Assembly: GCA_017893485.1 (NCBI GenBank)
Contig: CM030367.1
Location: 145,131,767-145,195,766, forward strand
Origin: Hemerocallis citrina
Taxonomy: Eukaryota > Streptophyta > Magnoliopsida > Asparagales > Asphodelaceae
Length of the DNA: 64,000 bases
Direction of reading: 5' to 3'
Below, piece by piece: positions 11,013 through 22,839 of the stretch; position 1 is the stretch's first letter, and each line of letters begins with the position of its first letter. A model generated the notes under the pieces. The model had not been told where the DNA came from, did no database searches, and saw nothing but the letters and a program-made list of their open reading frames with translations. A program made the translations under genes and the position numbers.

Positions 11013-12190
11013 ATATTATTTAAACTAATTTGATACTTAAATTGAATTGGTGCATGATTGTTTGGATTAAATAACCATGCATACTTTTGCATTAGGGTTA
11101 GGATTAGGGTTTGTTGTCCTAGGGTTCCAAGACCTAGGGTTAGTAACCCTAATTCTCAAATGAGAATTGATGAGAACATAGATAAGATCTTGATGAGATC
11201 CTAGGGTTCAAATTGAGCCAAATTGTGTGGTGGATGAGGAGTTAGGAAAGAGTTAGGAAGTTTCCTCAATACTTAATTGACTAAATCCCCACCTTCCATT
11301 TCCCACTCATTTCAAGAGTCCATCTCCACCCTCCAAGCATGAAATCCAGCCACCTCCCTTCTCTCTCTCCCTCCACTTTCTATAAACCTCAAACTTCATC
11401 TTCTCATTCTCATTTTCTTCATCTTTAGTTTCAAAGAAAAAAAACAAGGTAGAAGAGTAGAAGAAAAAAAAAGAAGGGAAATAGTAGGATAGACAAAAAA
11501 GAAGAGAGATCTTCTTTTTTTGTAGGAACACAAGGAACCTAGTGGAGCAAGCTTGGAGGAGGAGGCAACTTGGAAGACAAGGGAAACTTCTCTTTGAAAG
11601 GGTGGGAGTTCTAAAAAACTTGTCTTTTATATTATTTTCTTATATGATTCTCTTGAGTAGAAGTAGAAAGATAATAACCTTGACATGCACGTGTATTTGT
11701 TGAGTTTCATCTCTTGAGTTTGGTTTTTGAGCATAACTAGTATACCTAGAAGCCAAGAAAAGAACTTGTACGTGATGTATAAGTCTAGGATTTTCTAACT
11801 CACAAATGGGTTAGATTTTTGAACTAAATGTTTTAGGGCATGTTATGCTATGAATCTAGAGCACACTTGTTTTTTCTCATAATATTTGGGGTCCATTTAG
11901 TAGCTCAAACAATCACTTCAATTTTGGACAGAGAGCAAACTAAAAACTACTGTTTGTGTGAAAACTTGGTGTTTTTCCAAAAATCATAACTCAGAAATGG
12001 TAGGGTATTTTAAACTAAAATGTTTACTGGATACTCTTGTATGTGTCTAAAACTATAGTTTCAAATTTTGCATTTTTCTGAGAACGTTTGATACCTAAAA
12101 AAATTATGAGTTTGCAACTGGTCTGGAAATCAGAACTGAGTCTGCCCTATTTTAAGATTGAAGTCATCAACTCATAACTACTTCTGGGTG
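11013..12190 (+). repeat. Direct repeat copy 2 within the Tekay LTR
   Basis: Second copy of the segment at 9383-10528. Downstream of 12190 the LTR continues as unique sequence to 14073, so this copy is contiguous with the true 3' part of the LTR. Confidence 0.85.
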
Positions 12191-14073
12191 CATGATATTG
12201 TAATAAAATTTTTACTGTACCTTTTATTATTAGTCTAAATAATGATTCTAAAATTTTAGAATTTTTAGATAACATTTGATGGAGTTTTGAAAATAAATTG
12301 TTTAAAGGGGTAGAGACCCTGTCTGAAACACAGGAGGATTTTTATGCTAGGTTTAAAAGGTCATAACACTCTGTGTATTATGAGTCTATATGCAATTTCT
12401 GGACAAGATTGTATGGTATATGTCTAGTTACAGAATCTCAAATTTCATAAGCTTTAGACATATGGTTGATTTGTTATGAAATATTAACTAGACTGTGTCC
12501 AGTTTCTAGCTCAGATTACGTGGTCTGTGATTTTTTGCTTTTCTAGAGTAATGTGTTGGGAATCTGCAAAAGTGATTAACTAGAGATTTGGAGTAGAGAC
12601 TCTTTGCTTTCCAAAAAGTCTAGAATCATGTAATTCCAAGTTGCGTAGTAATAGATATGAATTTTGGAATTACTGGACAGATCCATTCTTCTTGGAAATT
12701 GTCATTTTTTGCATGTTTGTGATTTTTCTCAACTCCTAAGTTTTGGATTGAGAGTTAGTTACCCTATAGATTGTTCAGGTCATTAGTACTACCTAAGGTA
12801 GTTACCCTATAGCTATCAACCCTTATTCTAGAATTGGAGCTTCTGCCTCATTGTTTAAAATGGCCATACTTGTGCGTCGACAGAGTCTTAGAGATGATTG
12901 CAGGCTGAGATTGTGAGCGAGAATCAAGATAGAGAAAGTGAAAAGCATGATCGCTTCGCCGAAGCCGTGGGTTGATGGATGGGAACTAGGGCTTCTAGTT
13001 GGGGAAACCACATGAGACTAGGTATAACCTAGATTATTGATTAAGTTGTAACATACCTTCATAAAACATCCACGTAATCAGTTAGCAAGATCGACACCTA
13101 CAAATTGCATTAATTTCCTAGTAAACTATTAATCGGGTGTTGTACTCTACTGTCATTAGAGATACGTGCTGAGGTGCGTATCTCGTGATGCTAATTCTTG
13201 AAGAACCGTGGTAAGAATGGGAGGGCATTCCTGTCGGGGTTAGGGAGGTAGACCCTTCACTACCGTCAATTTCTATGTTGGTGGACACGAACGGATCATA
13301 GGGATGCTATCATGTGAATCTTCGGCGCCATAGATATGTTGTGGTGTATCTTTAGTTCATCACGGCTTTTGAGTGAGGTCCTGATGTCGGGCATTAGTGG
13401 CAAACAGGGACACCACTAACAGACTGCAATAACGGATTGGACCAATTAATTTGCAACCTCATCAACCACGATCTATCTATCAGGAACAGGACGAGTACAA
13501 GATTAGGATGCATGATGGGGGTTCAAAACCCTGAACTTGAAGACAACAACTTGATTTGGAACGTATGCAGTATGGGATGCATACATTTCCAAAGTTTCTC
13601 TTGCATTAGAATAAGTGCATTTGACCTGTGCATTAGATTACTAGGGCATGTCATACACAGACACCTTTAACCCAATTACATTTTCCTATCTTTTAGTCAC
13701 TTTTTCTCGTGCATTGAATCTTAATTTGTCATGTTTGGAGTTCGCCTCTTTTATCAGCATTGCGTCTGTAGAAGTGCTAATGTACCCACTCTTTTAGGTG
13801 CTAGATTGCTGATCCGTGGAGTCCAGGAAAGCTCAAGCCAGTTGGTGCGTCCAAGTGATAGTATCATGTGTTCATTTTGCACATCTTTTGTTGTTTTTGT
13901 AAACTCTGATTTGGAATTTTTGGAACATTATATATTGTAACACTTGAACCTGTAAACATCATCGAATAAAAATTTGTTTAAATTTTTCCTGTAGTTTCTT
14001 GTATTGTGACTGTTTGAAGGGAAGATTCTGGTTTGTGCCACGAATAGCCAGTATAGGAATTCGGGGTGCTACA

Positions 14074-14456
14074 TTTTTGTTGATTCATCGAGATGGTGCA
14101 ATTTTTGGAGCGATTTGGATCGCCCATCGAGCATGTGCTTGCCTGCTGGGTGGAATAAGCTGACTGGATGATGTGGTGATGTGATGCAATCTGGGACGTT
14201 GGTCACATGATGGACTCCCCTGCTGATTAAATTGGACATGAGTGATTGAGTGGCGATGTGGCGCGATCGGGAGTCTCGATTATGCACATCTTCACGCATC
14301 TGGATGATCGGATGGTCAAAAAATGAGCGGAGGTGGTGGCTGAGTGTGTACACATGTTAAGGACTGTGTGAATTACTACTTTGCTCTCCTTTCTCTATTT
14401 TAAAATGGAGAAAGGAGAGATTGTACATTCTCTCTCCTATTAGCATAATATATAGA
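14074..14456 (-). mobile_element. Helitron 5' end, right part of a split element
   Basis: The right edge carries the family hairpin CTCTCCTTTCTCTATTTTAA / ATGGAGAAAGGAGAGA and then CTATTAGCATAATATATAGA. Its reverse complement is the TCTATATATTATGCTAATAG 5' terminus. Together with the CTAG end at 8784 it would make one Helitron interrupted by the chromovirus. A 94-codon minus ORF here has no recognisable domain. Confidence 0.45.
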
Positions 14457-15538
14457 TATAATATAATGCATGAGCAATATTTGAAGGGTGGTGTATGCTC
14501 ATGTGATCCTTAACCTAGACAAACACATATCTTAAACTCATTCAACGGTGCTATTTGTACCAAATAAAATATATTGATTGTTTCCAATCTCTATTCATTG
14601 AGTGTTTGGAGTCAAAAGCTCCGGTGGTCTTCACTACAGTTGGGGTCCAATAAAGAAAAAATCTTAAGTATGTTCGGGAACTGGTAGGATTTGGGCTAGC
14701 CCATATAGATCAGGGCCCAAGCCCAAAGTTTAGAACATGGGCCCAAGCTCGGCCCACCTTTTCTTCGAGCTTAAAAAATCAGGTCCGAGTCCGAATTAGG
14801 TCGGAACTACTTATGTATGTTTTAATATATAATTTTCTAATTAAACAAAACTACATCGAGAATAATATTTTAATTTGTTTTGATATTTCTATTATTGTTA
14901 TTTTTCTTCGATGTGTAAGATAAAAAATAACAATTGCAATACTATTCCAAAATTTTGTATAATTTTTATATAAGTTTATTGTTTTCAATTAACTCTATAT
15001 ATAATGCATAATTTTTCTTTCTATAAACTTTAATACTCATTTAAACTTGAGAAAAGTGAACCTCATATTTATATGAGGAAATTTTCTTATACAAAATTAG
15101 GTGTCAAAATAAGAACTTTTAGATTATAGGTTTGTTAAAAAACACCTTGGTTCATCTTGGTTGTTAAGATTCTCTATTGTAACTTGGAAATGTGTCATTT
15201 GATCAAACCTATGATTTAAGGGTTCTTGTTTTAACACCTCATTTTGTTATGCCTCATTTTTCTCTATAAACTTACATACATAAATAATATATTTTTTTAA
15301 AATTGACATGTAAATATACATCATATATAAAATATACACATGCACATGCAAAAATTTAATTTGGGTCCATCGGACCTAAGTACTTGAGCCTGAGCCTGGC
15401 CAAATTCCCATCGGGCCTAAAAATTTGAGCTTGAGCCCATCCCAAAATATAAATTATAAGCCCAAGCCTGGTAATAACAAGGTCGGACTTAGGCCGGCCC
15501 GGATCGGGTTGGGGCCAATTTCCACCCTTACTATTCAG
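14457..15538. other. Unclassified; possible degenerate hAT-type element
   Basis: Between two patches rich in GGGCC/AAGCCC motifs (14690-14770 and 15360-15530) lies plain AT-rich DNA. Such GGGCCCAAGCCC subterminal runs occur in plant hAT elements, including the one at 17706. The termini and a target duplication could not be matched, so this is only a suggestion. No gene is visible. Confidence 0.3.
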
Positions 15539-15543
15539 GATAC
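15539..15543 (+). repeat. Target site duplication GATAC (left)
   Basis: GATAC directly before the 5' LTR start matches GATAC at 37473-37477 directly after the 3' LTR end. This defines one insertion event of the 22-kb Tat element. Confidence 0.9.
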
Positions 15544-16016
15544 TGATATGGTATAAATGACGTGGCCCCATCAGGGCCCTCAGATCTCTTCAGATTTTAA
15601 CTGGTTCTAGCCCACTGGCTAACGGGTCCAACCCGGACCATCAAGGTCATAGACCTGCAAGCCCCTGCCTATAAATATCAGGCCCCCTCCTTCATTCTAG
15701 AGGTAATAATTCTTTCCCCACCTGAATCCTAGCTACTATTGCTTTCTCAGTGACTGACTAGATCGTCAGAGGGCCTGTCACCAGGACTTCTCCCGGTGTT
15801 TCTAGGCATTGTGCAGATACCAAGATCTGAGCCGAGCTACGAAGATACGAGCCGAGCTACGAGATACGAGCCGAGCACCCAGTCTCTACCTCTCTCCTGC
15901 TACTCCCGAGCCAGTCCTACAGCCAAGGATCGGATCAATGCCAGTGTCGTCCCTTCCGTTTCAAAATTTAAAGAACTCACACATGTTGCCCCCACACCCA
16001 AAAACAAGCAGCATCA
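15544..16016 (+). mobile_element. 5' LTR of the Tat element
   Basis: Starts TGATATGGTATAAATGACGT and ends AAGCAGCATCA, 473 bases. TATAAATA lies at 15670-15677 and is followed by the R-region phrase CCCCTCCTTCATTCT. The small tandem module ACGAAGATACGAGCCGAGCT occurs in the 3' half. Short ORFs across it are not genes. Confidence 0.92.
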
Positions 16017-16018
16017 GG

Positions 16019-16036
16019 TTGGCACTGTCTGTGAGA
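16019..16036 (+). promoter_or_regulatory. Primer binding site
   Basis: TTGGCACTGTCTGTGAGA begins two bases after the LTR end. It resembles the TTGGCGCCGTCTGTGGG PBS widespread in plant Ty3/gypsy elements, with mutations consistent with age. Confidence 0.75.
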
Positions 16037-16632
16037 AACACGACACTGACACCAGTTCGACTGTAAATAAGCCTGAATTCTAAGTTCCACAGGATCTTTA
16101 CACTTCACTTCATACAATTTTACAAGGAATTTAAAAAATTTTATACAACAATGTTTACATCAACACAGCAGAATTATAATTACAACATGATACATGAAAT
16201 AAATAACAATGTGAACATTTCTTTAAGCAGCATTCTTTCTTTAGTCCTTTCATTCATTTTATCCTGCATAGAAACTATGGGCACATTAGTTGCATACAAC
16301 TGACGTTAGGATATAATACATCAATTTCTCTTACTTGGAAAGCACACATTTGATCACAAACAAAGCTAAGGGGGACTATCTTATTGATGTCGTGTGTGAA
16401 TGTGCACTTAGTCTTAAATGCAGTTACTTATTATTTCATAATACTAATGCACACTTGTTCGAACTTATGCATCTCATTCTACATAAATCCAAGGGCAAGC
16501 CCTTAACCGTACTTCATCTTGTAGGGTTGGATTCCTCGCTATGAGTTTAACTACTACGGTAACTACGGTAAGTATCCTAGATGTTTTATGAGTTACGAGC
16601 CCATGCCCAAACAACCTGGAGGGGAATCCTAT

Positions 16633-16789
16633 GTCATGACATGATGCATCATGCAGACAACCTATGGACAATTCGCCTCCGTCATGGAACGATGGCACTA
16701 CGTAATCACCAAGCACCCCACAAGCGTCGCCACGGTCCCGATAATTTTGGAGATGTATCCACGTCATGACATGATGCATCATGCAGACA
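16633..16789. repeat. Pair of palindromic direct repeats
   Basis: GTCATGACATGATGCATCAT followed by GCAGACA occurs at about 16633 and again at about 16763, 130 bases apart. The core ATGATGCATCAT is itself a perfect palindrome. The function is unknown. Confidence 0.7.
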
Positions 16790-17697
16790 GCCTGTGAACA
16801 CTCTCACACTGTAGATCTGAGGCCATCATACTTGTGTTTTTCTCTTACTTTCATCACTTCACTATAGTGTAGTCCTTAGATATTTGAATCATGAGTAAAA
16901 TTAACACTATAGAGTTAGCATCACCTCTACACCGGACTTAACCATCAATTGATATTAACGACCCAATCTTGGTCTTTCTCTGCAACATTTATTTTTCAAG
17001 AATTCATTCATGCTGGTATAAGGACTTAGCTACACTCTAGTTCTTAACCTCTTTTCATGTTCACCAAAAATTTGAGTGTTCATACTCATCAATTTCTATA
17101 ATCCATCATGATCTTTTTGTTTCATTTTCCAAGCATAATTATATGTACAAAACATCAATTTCATATTTAACTTACCACATCTCATAATTTAATCTCCAGA
17201 TAATTTCTTGCATTCAAATTTTTTCTCTTTTTTTAATTATACTAAAACCATATTTTAAAGAAGATTTATCAATTTCTTTAATCCATTTTAATATAAAAAC
17301 CACATCCAATCTTCACAAAATACATTAAAATGTTGTCGAATTATTTTTCATAAAGCCTAGATAATATATAAAGAATAATAGAATTTTTTCCCAATTTTTA
17401 TTACTCAAAAATAAACCCGCAAACCAAATTATATTAAAAATATCAAAAAAAAACACAAATAAAAGGCAAGGGTTGGATTCGAACCTAGACCAAATCCCTC
17501 GCCCAGCTACAGTAACAGACCCAAAGCGCACCTGAAGACCAAGAAGTCCAAGTGACTAACTGCTATAAGGTGAGCACGTATTATATTTACATATGCTTTC
17601 GGTGATTTGATTTAAAAACCGAATTTCAATAAAACAGAGCCCCTTCAACACTTGAACCCAGGACCTGTTATACTGTTCACAGCGCTATAATCCCACA

Positions 17698-17705
17698 CCG
17701 TAAAT
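17698..17705 (+). repeat. hAT target site duplication ACCGTAAA (left)
   Basis: The perfect 8-bp match ACCGTAAA occurs here and at 21187-21194, bracketing the hAT element. Confidence 0.95.
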
Positions 17706-20700
17706 AGGGGTGGCGAACGGGTCGAGTGGGCCGGGCCGGGCCCAACACGTAAGGGTTGGCATGTACACTTAGCCGGGCTGGCCGGGTTGCACTCTTATCC
17801 GGGCCGGGCCGGGCCGGGTTGATGTTTCGTTTGGGTGGCCCGCCCAACCCGTGAACCCTTTAGGGTTCAACCCGGGTTGGGCCGGGTCGACCGGCGGGTT
17901 GGCACGTTTAATAATATATATATTTTTTGGTAGCTTAAATTAAAATAATAATTATAATTATAATACTAAGTAAGTAATAATACTAATAAACAATAAAAAT
18001 CGTAATAATAATAAAAAGATTGAAAGAGTGAAATTGACAACAAATTTTGAAATATTATTCATATGAATTTAAGTTATACAATTTTAACAATTTATAACGA
18101 AATGAAGAATTCAATTCACAAATAAGTTTTATACAATAACATATTTGTTATATACAATTTTAATTGAGTACAAGTTTTCTAATTTGACATAACAAGCAAA
18201 CCTATTGTTGTTGTTGTTCTTCTTCTTCTTCTTCGGACGAGTTGTTCCCACTTGTGGAACTTGATAGTGCTTTCCCTTGCATCCTATCTTCAGCCTTCAG
18301 CCAGTCTTCTGTGCAAACGAGCATCTCTAATGCCTTGGACTTCAACCGATTCCTGTAATCAGATAGAACCCTGCCACTTATAAAAAATGCACTCTCAGAA
18401 GCAACTGTAGAGACAGGAGTAGTTAGTAAATCTTTAGCCATAATTGACAGAATACTAAAAGTGTGTTCATGTTCTTTCCACCATTGTAAAATATCTAGTG
18501 GAGAAGTAAAAGGCTCAGAATCTTGTTGGTTATACCAATTTAATTCATTTGGTTGATTAGTCCTAGGTTTTTTAGATTGAATTTGTTCAAATAAACTAAA
18601 TGTTCTATCACCAATTCTACTTTTACCCTTACCTTTAGAACTACCAGAAGAAAAACTAACTACAGAAGTTGTACTACTAGAAGCAAAACATCTATCATAA
18701 TAATCATAGAAGTTATTTAACGTGGATTCAAACTGAACTAAAAAAGTAGCGCAATCAATTGTTAATTCTACATTTACCTCTAAATATCCAAAAAATATTT
18801 CTATCAAATTTTTCGTACCTTCTAATTTGATACGAGGATCCATAACAGTAGAAACACAAATCAACATAGGAGAAGGAAAATAATACTTCAAAAATTTTTG
18901 AAATGCAGGTTTTACAATCTCACTAACATGGGTATCATTTAACATTTCGTTAAATGTTTACATCATGCTAACTAATTCAATAAAAATGCTACTAGAAGTA
19001 GATTCATATGTTTTTGAAAATTTTAAAGTAGCGGTTTTAAAAGGTTCTAAAAATTTCAATAAAGATTCGGCAAAAAACCAATCTGGGGAGTCATTTCAAA
19101 ATTAGCCATATTTTTTGCGATACAAAAATCATTTACAACTGCTTTATAATCGGTGACAACATTTAGTAAATCAAAAGTAGAATTCCATCGGTGTCTAACA
19201 TCCTTTGGAAACTTTCTAAAAGGAACATTTCTAACCCTACACCAAGCTTTCCATTCTTGTAAAATGCTTGGACTTAATGCAATGAAATGTATAGAATTTC
19301 TAATTTAACTATATATGGATCAGCTATTCTTAATGCATCTTGAACACATAAATTTATAATATGACATTCACATCTAACATGAAAAATATTTTCAGATGGA
19401 GGGTTTAATACAGATTTTAAAGTAGTAATTGCTACATTGTTGTTAGATGCATTATCAAAACTAATAGCCATAATTTTATCGCAAATATGAAAAATATCAT
19501 AAATTTCTATAATACGGTTTGCTATTTCAGCGCCACTATGGGGATACGGCAACGCCGCAAGTGATATGATTCTTTTTTGAAGAATCCAATCATTGTCGAT
19601 CCAATGATAGGTTATTCCCATCGTTGGAATATTGTTGACACCCGTCCAACAATCCGAAGTTAAACTAACCCTACAAGTTAAACTCCATAAAATTGCAATC
19701 AAAGCGTCCTTCATTTCCATGTACACTTTAAAACAGTCCGATTTGCAAGTATTTCTCGGAATTCTTTTAAAATGAGGGTTTAAGGCCGTTTGATTAAAAT
19801 TTTCCAAGTTCCTACTCTCGGGATAGGAAAATGGTAACTCTTCCTTAATGACTAATCGGGCCATTTCCCGACGAACAAGTTCAGGATCATAAGGGTGGCT
19901 ATCAACTTGACCGGTCCTAGGGTTTATTTTTTGTTGGCCTTGTATTTGATCAATAAGTTCTTTATGATTATGTTGGATGTGTCTACTAATTGTACCGGTG
20001 CCGTCACCCCTCTTGAATTTGTATGTTTTACTACATGTTTTACAAACTTTCAAACCTATACCCGGAGTATGTTCGTCCGGGATATAATCATAAAACTTAT
20101 GCCAATCGCTAGTTTCTCCTCTACTTTTCCTACTACTACGGGGTTGTGTGGTTTCGGTTTGTTGTTGTTGTTCTTCTTCTTCTAATTGTTTGTCACCTAC
20201 AACATCATCATGTGTATCCCATTGTTCCATAGTAGGATTAATGTAATCTTGGGCGGGCTCACTAGTTGGGACAATTGGTGGCCTACGTGAAGAGGATGAA
20301 GAATCTTGTTCGCTAAGACCGCTATCGCGTGATCTAGACATAATGTAGTAATGTGCTAAAGTATGTAAAAAAATATACAATGTAGGAGCGGTGAATTATA
20401 CAAAAAAAATCTAAAAAACAAGAGGGTTGAGATAGAGAAGTCAAAAAACGAACAATAATTTTAACTACAATGCAAAAAAAAATTAACAAGAGAGATAGAG
20501 ATATTTTGATACCGTTCACCGTGGAATACGCGTATGTAAAAAAAACCGTGAAAATAAGAATAGAATAGAAAAGATGGAGGAGCGTTTTGCCGATTCCGCA
20601 ATTGAAGAGTTGAGAAGAGGTTGAAGTAGATTTGACGAGGGTTGAAGAGAGTTGAAGACGTTGAATTTTGATTCCGATACGACCGAAATTTGATCGTGTA

Positions 20701-21186
20701 TATGCCTCCTTGTACATTTGTTTGATGAATACTACAATTGTTGAAAAATTCTTTACAAATGATGTATAATAGTAGAGAGAGTAAGAGAGTGAGGTGTGAT
20801 TTTTTATGAGATTTTTGGGGATATTTATAGGGTAAATATGTGGGAAAAAAAAATAATCAACTAACGGCTCAAAGAGCCGTTCGGAACGGCTCTGAAGGGA
20901 GACAGGGCGGTTTTTTGACCGTTCAACCCGCGGGTCAACGGTCGACCCGTCACGGGTCGAACGGGTCGAAACCGCGGGTCGACCCGCGGGTTAGCGGGTT
21001 GAATTCGCGAATTGAACGGGTTCGTGGGCCGGGTTTCGCGGGTGCAATTCAAGTTATTTGCGACCCGGGTCGACCCGGTACTGTTCGCCGGGTTCGACCC
21101 GAACCCGCCAATTAGCTAACCGGGCCGGGTTCGCGGGCCGGGTCGCCGGTGGGTCGCCGGTTGACCCGGCCCAGTTGCCATCCCTA
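17706..21186 (-). mobile_element. hAT (Ac/Tag-like) DNA transposon, nearly complete
   Basis: A 3,481-bp element with termini TAGGGGTGGC (left) and GCCATCCCTA (right), an imperfect 10-bp inverted repeat, and a perfect 8-bp target duplication. Both subterminal zones (17706-17900 and 20890-21186) are packed with GGGCCGGG/GGGTCGACCC motifs, probable transposase binding sites. It encodes one transposase on the minus strand that is interrupted by frame breaks. It is the youngest layer here: it sits in a solo LTR, which sits in the Tat element. Confidence 0.95.
18202..20341 (-). pseudogene. hAT transposase, disrupted
   Basis: The likely start is the ATG at 20341 (MSRSRDSGLSEQDSSSSSRR), 13 codons inside the longest open frame. 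The N-terminal part has a BED-type zinc finger (WHKFYDYI, then CKTCSK and HIQHNH). It is followed by the catalytic-region start TSDCWTGVNNIPTMGITYHW. The frame breaks near 19274. Coding resemblance continues through 19273-18946 (for example KFPKDVRHRWNSTF) with at least two stops or shifts, then reopens at 18945 to 18202. The C-terminal part carries the hAT dimerisation domain (LDILQWWKEHEHTFSILS, then TVASESAFFISGRVLSDYRN). The tail is Glu/Gln-rich. The key domains are recognisable but the gene cannot make one continuous protein. A related, more decayed copy lies at 3229-5051. Confidence 0.92.
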
Positions 21187-21194
21187 ACCGTAAA

Positions 21195-22797
21195 CCAGTA
21201 TGCCAAATTCCATTTTCTGTTATACTCATGAGTTAAATTTTTTTTATTCTATTAATTTGTATCTAACTCCTTCTTTAATAAACTCGATTTCTCAATCAAA
21301 TTAAACTTATTTAAAATCTAGATCTTTTCCAGAATGTGTTCTTTTGAAAAATAGTATAGTATATTTGTTTAGATTTCAAAAATTCTCATTTTTAACAACA
21401 TAATGGAACTATTCCTCTTATTTCTTTTTATAAAATGAAACATTAGTGTATTTATCGACATGGAAATTTCTTTTCAAGATAAATCTTTTATCTACTTATT
21501 CCCACATTTATTCACAATGTATTTGTACAATTTTTTCATTCTTTAACATAGTTAATTCTCTTAAGTTAATTTTATCCTTTACAAAACTAACTCATTTTCT
21601 TATGATTCTAAGAGACAATATATTTGACAATCTAGTGGATATAATACTACTCATATAATATAATTAAAAATCCACTTATTGCTACTTTCTATACTAATCA
21701 ATTTATTTCACAATCCATGGGTGTTATTTTACATTCTATAATTCATTCACAAGCACAATTCTCATGCAAGCATGGTCCATTAAATTATATATTCTAGTAT
21801 GACAATATAAAGCATCATGATAAATCTTAATTAACAAATCTCAATCCAATTTACTAATTTTCTCATATAGACAAACAAGAGTTTTCTCTCTTCTTACTAG
21901 TCTTTTCAAGCAATTATATGTCAAATTTTGCTATTTTCTCTAGCATGTTCATAAATTAAATTCCTAGCATGGTAACTATATTAGAAGTAGAGAAATCACC
22001 CACCTTCTTGGAGAAACAATGAAAACTCCTAAAGAAAATTCCTTGAAAGGATGATAGTCTTCCCTTCTCCTCCTAGCTTGTGCAAGAACCCGAGCCTTCT
22101 CCTCCTCTTGCTTGCCGGCCTCCAATGGAAAGGAACAGACACTCTCTTTCTTTCTCTCACACAATTTCTTTTCCACACTCAATCTTTTTCTCACAATGCC
22201 TTTTTCTTTCTCTTTCTCTTTAAAATTTCTAAATGCAAATGACAAGAGTGACAAGGAAGGGGTATTTATACTTAACTCATGAAAAAATGGAGGGTTGGGA
22301 TGAGTTTGGATGAAGGGCTAGGATACAATTGGGAGTTAGAAGAACTACCCACTAGTGAGCAACCAACACTCCACTCACCCACTCTCCTACTTCATGCATT
22401 GGCCGGTCTCTCCTTCTTGTCCCATTGCACGTGTCCTCACATGTACACCTAGTTGTTTGTTCATTTAATTGTTAATTATTTAGTTATTTGATCATGTCTA
22501 CCATACAAGTTGTCTTAATTAATAATAGAATTAACTAGTGGGCTAATTTAGTGGGCTAAAATCCATGGTCTCTTAATTAATTAATTAATTAATTTTAGGT
22601 GAGCTAGAATTAAGCTATTAGGCCCAAGAATTAATAATAGATAATAATAGGCTTTTTAAAAGAGAAATGAAAAATGTTTGTTCATGACATTAAAATAATT
22701 TTTAAAGCCAAAAACACACATTACTTTGCACGTGCGAAACACGTGACAACAAATGAAAAATTTTATATTTAAATATTTAAAAATTCAGGATGTTACA
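21195..22797. other. Remainder of nested Tekay LTR, no gene
   Basis: AT-rich LTR sequence after the hAT target duplication. It includes a CTTCTCCTCCTAGC/GGAAAG block (22050-22140) that corresponds in reverse to the GGAGGAGGCAACTTGG block at 9930 in the other LTR. The 92-codon minus and 63-codon plus ORFs here are in this LTR leader and have no domain. Confidence 0.6.
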
Positions 22798-22839
22798 CCG
22801 ATCCTATCTGTGGACGTCACCTCGAAGCCAGACTTTCCC

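Larger units (their letters stand above)
9353..14073 (+). mobile_element. Tekay-like 3' LTR, rearranged
   Basis: Begins TGTAACACCCCAAAATAAG after the PPT and ends TTCGGGGTGCTACA at 14073, the termini typical of this LTR family (compare 51975-55841). The LTR is longer than its relatives because the segment at about 9383-10528 recurs at about 11013-12190 with high identity. A piece of another LTR lies between the copies. The 5' promoter-proximal half contains CCACCTTCC/TCTTCTTCATC leader-like sequence. Small Ser/Phe-rich ORFs on the minus strand are not genes. Confidence 0.75.
16062..22797 (-). mobile_element. Tekay-type solo LTR nested in the Tat element
   Basis: In minus orientation it starts TGTAACATCCTGAATTTT (right end 22797) and ends near 16062. 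There CACAGGATCTTTACACTTCA and CATACAATTTTACAAGG match the reverse complement of the 3' end of the LTR at 51975-55841. The terminal GGGGC block is deleted at this end. Without the hAT insert it is about 3.2 kb. The flanking pentamers TCGAC and CCGAT agree only partly, so the target duplication has decayed. It sits exactly between the PBS and gag of the host element. No gypsy coding accompanies it. Confidence 0.8.
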
